A stretch of 64,000 bases of DNA. Source: Achromobacter sp. HZ34. Its GTDB lineage: Bacteria; Pseudomonadota; Gammaproteobacteria; Burkholderiales; Burkholderiaceae_B. Where the stretch lies: contig NZ_NJIX01000005.1 in NCBI RefSeq assembly GCF_002209485.1, positions 124,001-188,000 on the forward strand, in the 5' to 3' direction. The translations under genes were made by a program, and so were the position numbers. Position 1 is the first letter of the stretch; the number at the start of each line of letters is the position of its first letter. The notes below the pieces were generated by a model, which saw only the letters and a program-made list of their open reading frames with translations, did not search any database and was not told the DNA's origin. Positions 8,191-16,467 of the stretch are shown here, piece by piece.

Positions 8191-8807
8191 GATGCCAGGC
8201 CCTCCCGGCACGCCAGCGACGCGGGATCACGGCTCCACACCTGCAGCAGGAAGTCCTGCTCCGCATGATCCGCCAGGGGATGAAGCCCCGCCTGCCGCGC
8301 GATGGCGCCATGCACCACGTGCGTATGCAAACGGCGCTCGGCGAAATCGTGCAGCCAGTGGCAGGCCACGATGGCGCCGCCGGGCGCCAGGCTGGCGACC
8401 GCACGCGCGGCCAGGCGATCCCACGAGCGCGCGTCGAAGTAGTAGCCCAACTCGCTCAGCACGATGAGGTCGAAGGTGTGGTGCTTCTCCACGGGCCACT
8501 CGTCCGGCAGCACCGCCCGCGCCAGCGTGACGTTGTGCATGCCCGCGCGGGCACAGCGAGCGCGCGCCGCGTCCACGGCCGGCTGGCTGAGGTCAGTGGC
8601 CAGGACGTGATCGGCGCGCTCCGCCAGGGCTTGCGTCAGCACACCGCTGGCACAGCCCGGTTCGAACACGCGGCCCAGGCGCGCGGCGGGCAGGCTGGCC
8701 AGCAGCACCGCGCGTTTGCGCGCTTCATACCAATGCGTGGACACGCCCCAGGGGTCTTCCCGCTGCGCGTAAAGTTGCTCGAAGTACGCCGTGTCTACAG
8801 CCGCCAT
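8187..8807 (-). CDS. NodS-like SAM-dependent methyltransferase
   Basis: A 206-residue class I methyltransferase. The N-terminal YFEQLYAQREDPWG-x-THWYEARKRA is typical of the NodS/ubiquinone-type family. It is followed by the SAM motif VFEPGCASGVLTQAL and LIVLSELGYYFD. NodS enzymes methylate the free amine of a deacetylated sugar, which matches the deacetylase encoded two genes downstream. The start ATG 8807 has GGAG upstream and overlaps the 3' end of the acyl-CoA dehydrogenase-like gene by 13 bp. The longer frame upstream is a shadow of that gene. Confidence 0.85.
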   Translation of the reverse strand: MAAVDTAYFEQLYAQREDPWGVSTHWYEARKRAVLLASLPAARLGRVFEPGCASGVLTQALAERADHVLATDLSQPAVDAARARCARAGMHNVTLARAVLPDEWPVEKHHTFDLIVLSELGYYFDARSWDRLAARAVASLAPGGAIVACHWLHDFAERRLHTHVVHGAIARQAGLHPLADHAEQDFLLQVWSRDPASLACREGLAS

Positions 8808-9820
8808 GCTTGCTCCGCCGCGGGAAGTTGCGTAACCCCCTGCCCCAGCTGCGCCAGATCGCGCTCGGCGTGGCTCTGGCGCAAGAACACGGGAAGATCC
8901 GCGTAGCGGCGCGCCAGCGCGGCATCGCGGCAAAAGGGCGCCGGGCCCATGGCCTTGCCGACCGCGTCGAGCACGCTCAAGGCAGCCGCTTCGGCCGCCG
9001 CGCGCACGCGCAGGGCAAGTATCCGCGCATCGCCCTGCGGATCGTCATCGATCGCCTGGGCGGCTGCGCGCAGCAAGGCCGCGGCCTGCTGCAGGATGAC
9101 ATCGGCCCGGCCCAGATGCGCCAGCGCATGCGGTTCAGCGCGGCGCGCCTGCGCGGCCGCCAGCGTGCGCACCAGGGGCAGCGTGGCGCCGTACCAGCAG
9201 GCCGCGATGCCGGCGCCGCCCTGCCAGAAGCCGGGGCGCGCGATATACGCGCCCACCGCGCCGACCGGCCACGCAGGTGTGCCGTCGAAACACACATCGA
9301 CACTGCCGCTGCCCGCCATGCCGACCGCATGCCAGCCCTCATCGGTCACCCGCACACCAGGCGCCTGCAGGCACACCGCGGCCAGCGCCGCCTCGCCCGC
9401 TTCATTGAAATACGTCACCAGCGCGTGCGTGACCCAGGCGGCACCCGAGCACCAGGCCTTGCGTCCGCTGAGCGCAATGCCTTCGGCCCGCGCCACGCCC
9501 TCGACCCGCGCGTCCGGCGGCTGGGCCGCCCATACCGCCCAGACGGGCGTGCCGTCGACCTGCGCGCGCGCCATCCGCGCGATGCGGCCTTGCGGGTCCA
9601 GCTCCGCCAGGATGGCGACGGCATCCGTATGGCCTTCGTATAACTTGATGGCCGCGACATCCAGGGCGGCCACGTCGGCCAGCACGCGCCAGCGCTGCAG
9701 CGTCTTGCCGGCGCCGGGCAGCGGCAGGTCGCCGGTCTGGCGGATGACCGCGCGCAGGCTGGCGGCGGGATCGTCCGGCGACCAGGACGGCAAAGACAGC
9801 GCTGCGGATGATGGGGCCAA
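8795..9820 (-). CDS. Acyl-CoA dehydrogenase-like flavoprotein
   Basis: About 341 residues resembling the acyl-CoA dehydrogenase fold: middle-domain segments KAWCSGAAWVTHALV and GMAGSGSVDVCFDGTPAW, and a helical C-terminal domain. The C-terminus carries FLRQSHAERDLAQLG, matching the end of ACAD-like proteins. The usual catalytic glutamate position is not obvious to me. A TTG at 9818-9820 lies 7 nt after a strong GAGGAG site and is preferred to the GTG at 9865. It is first in the cassette with the methyltransferase, glycosyltransferase and deacetylase, so a role in desaturating an acyl chain on their product is plausible but unproven. Confidence 0.78.
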   Translation of the reverse strand: MAPSSAALSLPSWSPDDPAASLRAVIRQTGDLPLPGAGKTLQRWRVLADVAALDVAAIKLYEGHTDAVAILAELDPQGRIARMARAQVDGTPVWAVWAAQPPDARVEGVARAEGIALSGRKAWCSGAAWVTHALVTYFNEAGEAALAAVCLQAPGVRVTDEGWHAVGMAGSGSVDVCFDGTPAWPVGAVGAYIARPGFWQGGAGIAACWYGATLPLVRTLAAAQARRAEPHALAHLGRADVILQQAAALLRAAAQAIDDDPQGDARILALRVRAAAEAAALSVLDAVGKAMGPAPFCRDAALARRYADLPVFLRQSHAERDLAQLGQGVTQLPAAEQAWRL

Positions 9821-9884
9821 TTCTGTTCTCCTCTTCGCGCCTCCCAAGGCAATCTGCGTGCCCACTTTCAGGCGTGCCCGCTTT

Positions 9885-9913
9885 GTTGATATGCTCGGTT
9901 ACCAACAGAGCAT
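9885..9913. promoter_or_regulatory. Possible operator upstream of the glycan cassette
   Basis: Nested inverted repeats TGTTG...CAACA and ATGCTC...GAGCAT surround a GGTTACC core, 65-93 bp upstream of the TTG start at 9820. The arrangement resembles a TetR-type site. No dedicated regulator gene is adjacent. Confidence 0.3.
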
Positions 9914-10072
9914 TTCAGTAATCAAGCCTGCTCAGCCAAGCGGGGCGCGGTTTTCGGGCCATCCCATAGTCCGGGTGTAGTCCTTTTGATGCCATGACGC
10001 TGTCACACGCACTACGTATGGGGGACAGCATTGGCATAATCCGACCGCGGCCATGATGCCCGCTACCTTATT

Positions 10073-10090
10073 GGCCATCGTCTGATGGCC
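10073..10090 (+). promoter_or_regulatory. Hairpin just upstream of the DUF2339 start
   Basis: Perfect 7-bp arms GGCCATC and GATGGCC flank a GTCT loop, ending 19 nt before the start codon at 10110. It could fold in the leader RNA near the ribosome site, which is itself weak. Confidence 0.4.
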
Positions 10091-10109
10091 GTCATCCGAG
10101 ACTCGAACC

Positions 10110-13100
10110 ATGAGATGGTTGCTGGCGTTACTGGGATTTATTTTCGGCGCGGGTCTGGCTGATAGTCTTGGCCTGCCTGTCCTGCAGTTGGCCGTGCTGT
10201 GCACGGTCGCCGGCTTCTTCCTGCCCCAACTGGCCAGGCGCAAGAACGGCACGGGCGCCGCCCGCGCCGCGGGCTACGGGCAGCACCCGTCGAATTCGCC
10301 GCAGCCGAATGTGCCGCTACAGAATCTGCCGCTGCCGGAACGGGTGCTGCGCCTGGAGCGGGAAGTGGCGCAGCTGCGGGCCGAGATGGCGCAACTGAGG
10401 ACGCATGGACCGGCGGCGGAAGGCGCCGCTGGCACGCTGCCGCCTGCCCAGGCTGCAACCGCGGCAGCAGGCACGCTGCCCACCAGCGCCGATGCGGAAG
10501 TATTCCCTGGTCCGGTGCCCACCAGCGTCGATGCCGACGTGTTCCCTGCTCCGGCAGCCGCGCCACCCCCTACGCCGATCGCCAGCGACGACGCGGCCGA
10601 TCGGGACGGGTACTTCGATACACCGCCGGTGCAAACGCCGGCGGCAGCGGCGGCGCACGCCAGCGCCGGCGCAAGCGGCCATGCAAGTGCCACTGTCGGC
10701 GCGAACGTAAACGCCGGTGCGACCGCCACGGCCAGCGCAGCCAAGCCGCGCCAGCCGGACCCGTTCGAGCGTGGGGTGGCCGCTATTCGCGGCTGGCTGC
10801 TGGGCGGCAATACGGTGGTGCGGGTGGGCATGGTCGTGCTGTTCTTCGGCATCGCCTTCCTGCTCAAGTACGCCGCCGACAATGACATGTTCCCGGTCGA
10901 ATTCCGCCTGGCCGGCGTGGCGGGCGCGGCCATCGTGCTGCTGGCGGCGGGCTGGCGCCTGCGTGCCCGGCGCCATGCCTACGGGCTGGTGCTGCAGGGC
11001 GGCGGCATCGGCATTCTCTACCTGACCGTCTTCGCCGCGACTCGGCTCTATGCCTTGCTGCCACCCGGCGCCGCCCTGCCCCTGATGATCGTCATCTGCG
11101 TATTCAGCGCCCTGCTGGCGGTACAGCAGAACGCGGCCGTGCTGGCCTTCATGGGCAGCGCCGGCGGTTTCCTGGCTCCCGTGCTGCTGTCCACCGGTGG
11201 CGGCAGCCACGTCACGCTGTTCAGCTATTACGCCCTGCTCAATGCCGGCATCCTGGCGGTGGCGTGGTTCAAGGCCTGGCGTTCGCTGAACCTGCTGGGT
11301 TTCGCGTTCACCTTCGGCATCGGCGCCTTGTGGGGCGCGTCGGCGTACCAGCCGGCGCTGTTCGCCAGCACCGAGCCCTTCCTGCTGCTGTTCTTCCTGA
11401 TGTACGTGGGCATCGCCCTGCTCTACGCCCTGCGCCGCGACCTGGCCCTGATGCATTACGTCGACGGCACGCTGGTGTTCGGCACGCCCTTGGTCACCAT
11501 CCTGCTGCAGGCCGCCCTGGTGCAAGGCAAGGAATTCGCACTGGCCTATAGCGCGCTGGCGCTGTCCGCGTTCTACCTTTTGCTGGCCGCCTGGCTGCGG
11601 CGCGGCCACGCCCGCCTGGCACTGCTGTTCGAAGCCATGCTGGCGCTGGCCGTGCTGTTTGCCACGCTGGCCGTGCCCCTGGCCTTCAGCGGTCCGACCA
11701 CCAGCGCGGTGTGGGCGATCGAAGGCGCCGCCATCGTCTGGGTCAGCGTGCGCCAGCGCCGCCTGCTGGCGCTGGCCTTCGCGCTGCTGCTGCAAGTAGC
11801 CGCCGCACTGGCGTTCTTCGGCGTGGAAGCGAAAGCCCTCTTCCTGGGCGGCATGCCGCCAGTGCCGGTGCTCAATGGCAATTACATCGGCAAGGTGCTG
11901 ATCGCCATCGCGGCCTTGTTCAGCGCATGGCAGTTGAATGCGCGCGGTTCGGCGGGCAAGCCCGCGGCGGCGGCCTGGCGCCCCGAGTTGTCCGGCATCG
12001 GCGTGGCGATGGCGGTGTGGGGCTTGCTGTGGTGGACTTGCGCCGGCCTGTACGAGATCTTCTACTATTTCTCGTCCGACCCTTACGGCAGCCCCGGCTG
12101 GAAGTACGCCCTGGACGCCGACGTCCTGTTCCTGGTGCTGACGGCGTGGCTGGCGCATGCCCTGCGCCGCGCCCTGGACTGGCCGCTGGCGCGCTGGCCC
12201 GGCGTCGCGCTGCCACCCGCGCTGGCCATCATCGGTGCGCTGGCCAGCCTGGCGGGCGCGCCGCTGTCCAATGTCGTGGCGCTACCGCTGGGGCTGCTGC
12301 TGTCGTGGCTGCTGCTCTATCGGGAGCGGGATGATCTCCCGCCCCGGCTGCTGGGCGCGCTGCATACCCTGTCGTTCTGGACCCTGTGCGCATTGCTGAC
12401 GATGGAAGGCTACGTGCGGCTGGGCGACTGGGTACCGGAGGGTACGTGGCAGTGGAGCGCCTGGGCTTACGGCTATGGCCTGATGCTGCTGTTGCTGGCC
12501 GGCCCCGGCGCACGCCTGGCGTGGCCGGTGCGGCGGCATGCGCACGCTTACCTGGTCTGGGGCGCCACGCCCTTGGCGCTGCTGCTGTGGGGCTGGAGCC
12601 TGCTCAGCGTCTTCAGCGATGGCGACGCCGCGCCGCTGTTCTACCTGCCGCTGCTGAATCCGCTGGACGTCGCGATATTGCTGGCGGCACTGGCCGGCGT
12701 CGTGTGGGTGCGGCGCCTGGATGCCCTGGCCTTGCGTCCCGCCGGCACGGCCTGGAGCAAGGGCAGCCCGCTGCCGCGCACGCTGGCCGCGCTGACGGCA
12801 TTCGTGTGGCTCAATGCCATGCTGCTACGGTCGCTGCATCATTGGACCGGCGTGGCCTACGACCTGGATGCCTTGAGCGCATCGACCCTGGTGCAGGCGG
12901 CGGTTTCCGTGTTCTGGACGGTTTGCGCGCTGGCCACCATGATTCTTGCCACGCGCCGCGGCAGCCGGCCCTTGTGGTTCACGGGCGCGGGCCTGCTGGG
13001 TATCACGGTGGTCAAGCTGTTCCTGTTCGACCTGTCCTACCTGTCGGGGATCTCGCGTATCGTCGCCTTCATCGGCATCGGGTTGCTGCTACTGCTGATC

Positions 13101-13157
13101 GGCTATTTTTCGCCCCTGCCGCCGCGCAAGGCCGGGGCCGCGGAGGACGCTTCATGA
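10110..13157 (+). CDS. DUF2339 polytopic membrane protein
   Basis: A 1015-residue membrane protein. It has a hydrophobic N-terminal segment, then a short heptad-like stretch (LRLEREVAQLRAEMAQL, around residue 77-93), an Ala/Pro-rich linker to about residue 205, and more than twenty hydrophobic segments with the DUF2339 signatures NTVVRVGMVVLFFGIAFLLKYA and LQGGGIGILYLTVFA. Function is unknown; the family often sits beside DUF3999 proteins, as here, where the next gene overlaps by ATGA. No strong Shine-Dalgarno is visible before ATG 10110, but a hairpin lies just upstream. A likely role in the cell envelope is inference. Confidence 0.85.
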   Translation: MRWLLALLGFIFGAGLADSLGLPVLQLAVLCTVAGFFLPQLARRKNGTGAARAAGYGQHPSNSPQPNVPLQNLPLPERVLRLEREVAQLRAEMAQLRTHGPAAEGAAGTLPPAQAATAAAGTLPTSADAEVFPGPVPTSVDADVFPAPAAAPPPTPIASDDAADRDGYFDTPPVQTPAAAAAHASAGASGHASATVGANVNAGATATASAAKPRQPDPFERGVAAIRGWLLGGNTVVRVGMVVLFFGIAFLLKYAADNDMFPVEFRLAGVAGAAIVLLAAGWRLRARRHAYGLVLQGGGIGILYLTVFAATRLYALLPPGAALPLMIVICVFSALLAVQQNAAVLAFMGSAGGFLAPVLLSTGGGSHVTLFSYYALLNAGILAVAWFKAWRSLNLLGFAFTFGIGALWGASAYQPALFASTEPFLLLFFLMYVGIALLYALRRDLALMHYVDGTLVFGTPLVTILLQAALVQGKEFALAYSALALSAFYLLLAAWLRRGHARLALLFEAMLALAVLFATLAVPLAFSGPTTSAVWAIEGAAIVWVSVRQRRLLALAFALLLQVAAALAFFGVEAKALFLGGMPPVPVLNGNYIGKVLIAIAALFSAWQLNARGSAGKPAAAAWRPELSGIGVAMAVWGLLWWTCAGLYEIFYYFSSDPYGSPGWKYALDADVLFLVLTAWLAHALRRALDWPLARWPGVALPPALAIIGALASLAGAPLSNVVALPLGLLLSWLLLYRERDDLPPRLLGALHTLSFWTLCALLTMEGYVRLGDWVPEGTWQWSAWAYGYGLMLLLLAGPGARLAWPVRRHAHAYLVWGATPLALLLWGWSLLSVFSDGDAAPLFYLPLLNPLDVAILLAALAGVVWVRRLDALALRPAGTAWSKGSPLPRTLAALTAFVWLNAMLLRSLHHWTGVAYDLDALSASTLVQAAVSVFWTVCALATMILATRRGSRPLWFTGAGLLGITVVKLFLFDLSYLSGISRIVAFIGIGLLLLLIGYFSPLPPRKAGAAEDAS

Positions 13158-14584
13158 TTTCGTCGCCTGCTGTCCGCAGCGCGGCCGCGACCGTGTTTGC
13201 CGCCATTGCTGGCGCCGGCCCCGCAATCGCTGCCAGCGCGGAAACGGCCGCGCCCGCCGCCGTGGTCGTACACCGCTACGCGCTGGAGCCGCTAGGCAGT
13301 GCGTCTTATTACCAGGTCACACTGAACGACGCCGTCTACGCGGCCAGCCGCCGTAGCGATCTCAGCGATCTGCGCATCCTGGATGGCGCCGGCGAACCGG
13401 TACCTTTCACCTTCGACAATGCCGTCGCCGCGGCCCGCCCCGCGACCTTGCGGCCCGTGCGCTGGTTTCCCCTGCCGGCCACGGGCGGCCAGGGCGCGGA
13501 AGACGGCGGCAGCGGAAACGATAACAACAGTGGCACCCTCAGCCTCACCATCGGCCCCGACGGCAGCCTGCACGCCGCACCCAGATCCGCGGCGGTCCCG
13601 GCGCGCGGTGGCGACATCATCGACCTGGGCGCGGATGGCGCGCCGCTATCCGCGCTGCTGATCCACCTGCAGGACAAGTCATGGCAAGGCCGGGTCGATG
13701 TCGCCGTCAGTGCCGACCTGCGCGCCTGGACGCCCGTGATCCAGGCGCCGCTGCTGAAGACCGGCAGCGGCGATGCGACGCTGGCGCAGGAACGGGTGGA
13801 ACTGGACGGACTGCGCGCGCGCTATGTGCGGCTGCGCTGGCCGGACGGTGCGCCGACGCTGGCCGGGATCGACGCCGAATCCACGCCCATGGATGCCACG
13901 CCCCCCACTCGCGCGTGGCGCGGTGGCATCGCCACGCAGGCCGGTGCCAACGCGGGCGAGTATCGGTTCGACACTGGCGGGGCCTATCCCGTGGACCGTG
14001 TCCAATTCGATCTGCCGCAGCCCAATACCGTGGCGCGCGGCCAGCTTTACTCGCGCGCCGATGCCCAGGCGCCCTGGCGCAGGGTGGCCGAAGGGCAGTT
14101 GTTGCGGCTGCAGGCCGCGATGCCGAATGGCGCCACCGCCAATGCCGGCAGCGCCGCGGCAGGACAGGGCGAACAGCGCAATCCCCCCTGGGCCGTGCCG
14201 GTCGACGCCGACCGGTATTGGCGCCTGTCGGTGGACACGCGCGGCGGCGGCCTGGGCAGCGGCCTGCCCACGGTCTCGCTGGGCTGGCGTCCCACGATCG
14301 TCACGTTCGTGGCGCGCGGCACCGGCCCCTTCGTCCTGGCGGTGGGCAATCCCAACTGGCGAGCATCGGCGGTGACGCTGGCCGACCTGATGGCGACGGA
14401 TGCCGGCGCGCCCGCGCAAGCGCGCATAGGCCGCGAACTGGCACCCATGCCGCCCGCCGTGGTCGCACGGCAAGAAGACCCAGGCGCTGGCCGGCGCTAT
14501 GTGCTGTGGGGCGCCCTGGTGATTGCCGTCGCCATGTTGGCGGGCATGGCCTGGCGTCTGTCGCGCACCAAGCCGCGCCCTTGA
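13154..14584 (+). CDS. DUF3999 envelope protein
   Basis: A 476-residue predicted exported protein. A signal-like hydrophobic N-terminus (AAATVFAAIAGAGPAIAASA) is followed by beta-rich sequence with the family segment YRYALEPLGSASYYQVTLNDAVYAASR-like start (residues about 37-65), and a single C-terminal transmembrane helix (YVLWGALVIAVAMLAGMAW) with a basic tail. That predicts a periplasmic domain anchored at its C-terminus. The start overlaps the DUF2339 stop as ATGA, so the two are co-translated. The function of DUF3999 is unknown. The stop codon lies inside the first unit of a 14-bp tandem repeat. Confidence 0.83.
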   Translation: MISSPAVRSAAATVFAAIAGAGPAIAASAETAAPAAVVVHRYALEPLGSASYYQVTLNDAVYAASRRSDLSDLRILDGAGEPVPFTFDNAVAAARPATLRPVRWFPLPATGGQGAEDGGSGNDNNSGTLSLTIGPDGSLHAAPRSAAVPARGGDIIDLGADGAPLSALLIHLQDKSWQGRVDVAVSADLRAWTPVIQAPLLKTGSGDATLAQERVELDGLRARYVRLRWPDGAPTLAGIDAESTPMDATPPTRAWRGGIATQAGANAGEYRFDTGGAYPVDRVQFDLPQPNTVARGQLYSRADAQAPWRRVAEGQLLRLQAAMPNGATANAGSAAAGQGEQRNPPWAVPVDADRYWRLSVDTRGGGLGSGLPTVSLGWRPTIVTFVARGTGPFVLAVGNPNWRASAVTLADLMATDAGAPAQARIGRELAPMPPAVVARQEDPGAGRRYVLWGALVIAVAMLAGMAWRLSRTKPRP

Positions 14585-14664
14585 TCGCGTCTCGTTGATC
14601 GCGCCTCCTTGCCCGCGCCTCCTTGCCTGCATCTCCTTGACCGCGTCCCGTTGACCGCGCTGCG
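14581..14664. repeat. Six tandem copies of a 14-bp unit
   Basis: Units TTGATCGCGTCTCG, TTGATCGCGCCTCC, TTGCCCGCGCCTCC, TTGCCTGCATCTCC, TTGACCGCGTCCCG and TTGACCGCGCTGCG follow without gaps. The first contains the DUF3999 TGA stop (14582-14584). Because 14 is not a multiple of three, copy changes upstream of the stop would alter the protein's end. Confidence 0.85.
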
Positions 14665-14756
14665 GTGGGCCCCGCAGCGCCGGGCCAGCGCCATGCCGGC
14701 CGCGCCGTCGGCAAGAATTCGAACGCCGCCTACGATTTGTCTCATTTACAGGGGCT

Positions 14757-16433
14757 TTGAATTCTGTTGACATAGCGGGCACCCTCAGCGGCCCATCATC
14801 CACCCCCTACCGGAAAACCCGCGTGCCTGAAAGCAAACTATTCAAGCGCAAACTTTGGGGCGCGACGCTGACGGTACTGGGTACCCTGGCGCCCATCATT
14901 CTCATCCTGCCCCTGGTCGCCACCGAAGCGCGCCACCAGGCACAGAACGAGGCCGACATCACCGCCACGGTCGTCCTGAACCAGATCGAGAACATCCTGA
15001 TGCACGCCGAGGATGCCACCCGCACCCTCGCCACCACCAGCCTTGGCCGCCCCTGCAGCGAGGTCAAGAGCAATCTCACCCGCATGGGCACACTGCGGCC
15101 CTACTTCCGCTCGCTGAGCCTGGTCAAGGACAACCAGGTCTATTGCTGGTCCATCGATACCGACGTGACCACGCCCTTGTATGCGATCTCCGCGGAAGGC
15201 GAGATCGCCCCCGGGCTGGCCATCGCGCCAGTGCCCGGCACCTTGCTGGTGCCGGACCGGCCCGCCGTCCAGGTTTCCTACGGACTGAACACGGGCCAGG
15301 GCGCCGTGGCCTGGGTCGACGCCCAATACCTGTACGACCTGAAGACCGCCGCCGCCCGCGACGGACTCTACGACATCGAAATCCTGCTGGGCAAGCGCCG
15401 CGTGCCGCTGCTGGATGCCGGTGAACGGGAGCGCCCCGCGCACACCGTCGGCGGCGAGACCCAGGTGGCGGCGTCCGACAGCTATGCGGCAGAAGTGCAC
15501 GTGACCGTGCTCAAGCACCAGATCGACTCGTTCCGGCGCGATATCTGGCACAAGTACTTCGCTTTCCTGGTCCTGGCCTGCCTGATTTGCGGTTACCTGA
15601 CACGGCGCTATTTCGACCGCCGCGTGACCCTGGCGTCCGACATGCGCAAAGGCATGCGCAATGGCGAATTTCACCTTGTCTATCAGCCCCTGGTCGACCT
15701 GAAGACCGGCGCGTTTGCCGGCGTCGAGGCCTTGGTGCGCTGGAACCATCCGTCCGCGGGGCCGATCCGGCCCGACCTGTTCATTCCCGTGGCCGAAGAG
15801 ACCGGCATGATCGTGGAACTGACCCGCCACATCTTCGCCATGGCGGCCGCCGATCTGCGTGCGCTGGCCCTGCCCGCGCATGCCCACCTGGGACTGAATG
15901 TCTGCGCCCAGCACATGGCCAGGGCCGACTTCATCGACGACGTCGAAGGGTTGCTGCGGCAGTTGCAGCGCCCCGAGCTCGGGGGACCGGTCAACCTGGT
16001 GCTGGAAGTCACCGAACGCGCGGCGTTACCGGACGCCGAAGTGGTGCGCAACAATATGCGGCGCTTGCGCGAACAAGGCGTGCAATGGGCCATCGATGAT
16101 TTCGGCACGGGGCATAGTTCGCTGGCCTACATCGAAAAGCTGGAAGCCGACTATCTGAAGATAGACCGCGCCTTCGTCAACAGCGCGGGGACCGACGCGG
16201 TGTCGGCCGTGGTGCTGGAGACCATCATCGGCCTGGCCCGCAAGCTGGACCTGACGATGGTCGCCGAGGGTGTGGAGACCGTGGCGCAGTCCGACTACCT
16301 GCGGGCGCACGGGGTGCAGTTCGGCCAGGGCTACTACTATGCCCGGCCGATGCGGGCGCGCGACATCACCGCATGGCGCCAGGGCTTCGTATTGAAGCCG
16401 CTCGAGACGGCCGTGGCACCGGCACGCAGTTGA
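14757..16433 (+). CDS. CSS-motif EAL-domain cyclic-di-GMP phosphodiesterase
   Basis: A 558-residue inner-membrane PDE. Two transmembrane helices (about residues 35-56 and 266-283) bound a periplasmic CSS-type sensor with Cys100 (RPCSEV) and Cys130 (VYCWS), the pair that in E. coli PdeC-type proteins forms a regulatory disulfide. The cytoplasmic EAL domain keeps the metal and catalytic residues: Glu324 in EAL, Asn381, Glu417 in EVTE, DDFGTG (447-452), Lys468 in LKID and Glu504 in EGVET. It should hydrolyse c-di-GMP. The TTG at 14757 follows GGGG; a GTG at 14823 (VPESK) is an alternative start. Confidence 0.9.
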   Translation: MNSVDIAGTLSGPSSTPYRKTRVPESKLFKRKLWGATLTVLGTLAPIILILPLVATEARHQAQNEADITATVVLNQIENILMHAEDATRTLATTSLGRPCSEVKSNLTRMGTLRPYFRSLSLVKDNQVYCWSIDTDVTTPLYAISAEGEIAPGLAIAPVPGTLLVPDRPAVQVSYGLNTGQGAVAWVDAQYLYDLKTAAARDGLYDIEILLGKRRVPLLDAGERERPAHTVGGETQVAASDSYAAEVHVTVLKHQIDSFRRDIWHKYFAFLVLACLICGYLTRRYFDRRVTLASDMRKGMRNGEFHLVYQPLVDLKTGAFAGVEALVRWNHPSAGPIRPDLFIPVAEETGMIVELTRHIFAMAAADLRALALPAHAHLGLNVCAQHMARADFIDDVEGLLRQLQRPELGGPVNLVLEVTERAALPDAEVVRNNMRRLREQGVQWAIDDFGTGHSSLAYIEKLEADYLKIDRAFVNSAGTDAVSAVVLETIIGLARKLDLTMVAEGVETVAQSDYLRAHGVQFGQGYYYARPMRARDITAWRQGFVLKPLETAVAPARS

Positions 16434-16467
16434 ACCGCAGCCGCATGAAGCAAGCGCGATACCGCGC

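Noticed and set aside
10317-12158. 613-codon antisense frame inside the DUF2339 gene
   Set aside because: Composition is Gln/Arg/His/Gly-rich, as in antisense frames of GC-rich genes, and the opposite strand encodes a convincing membrane protein.
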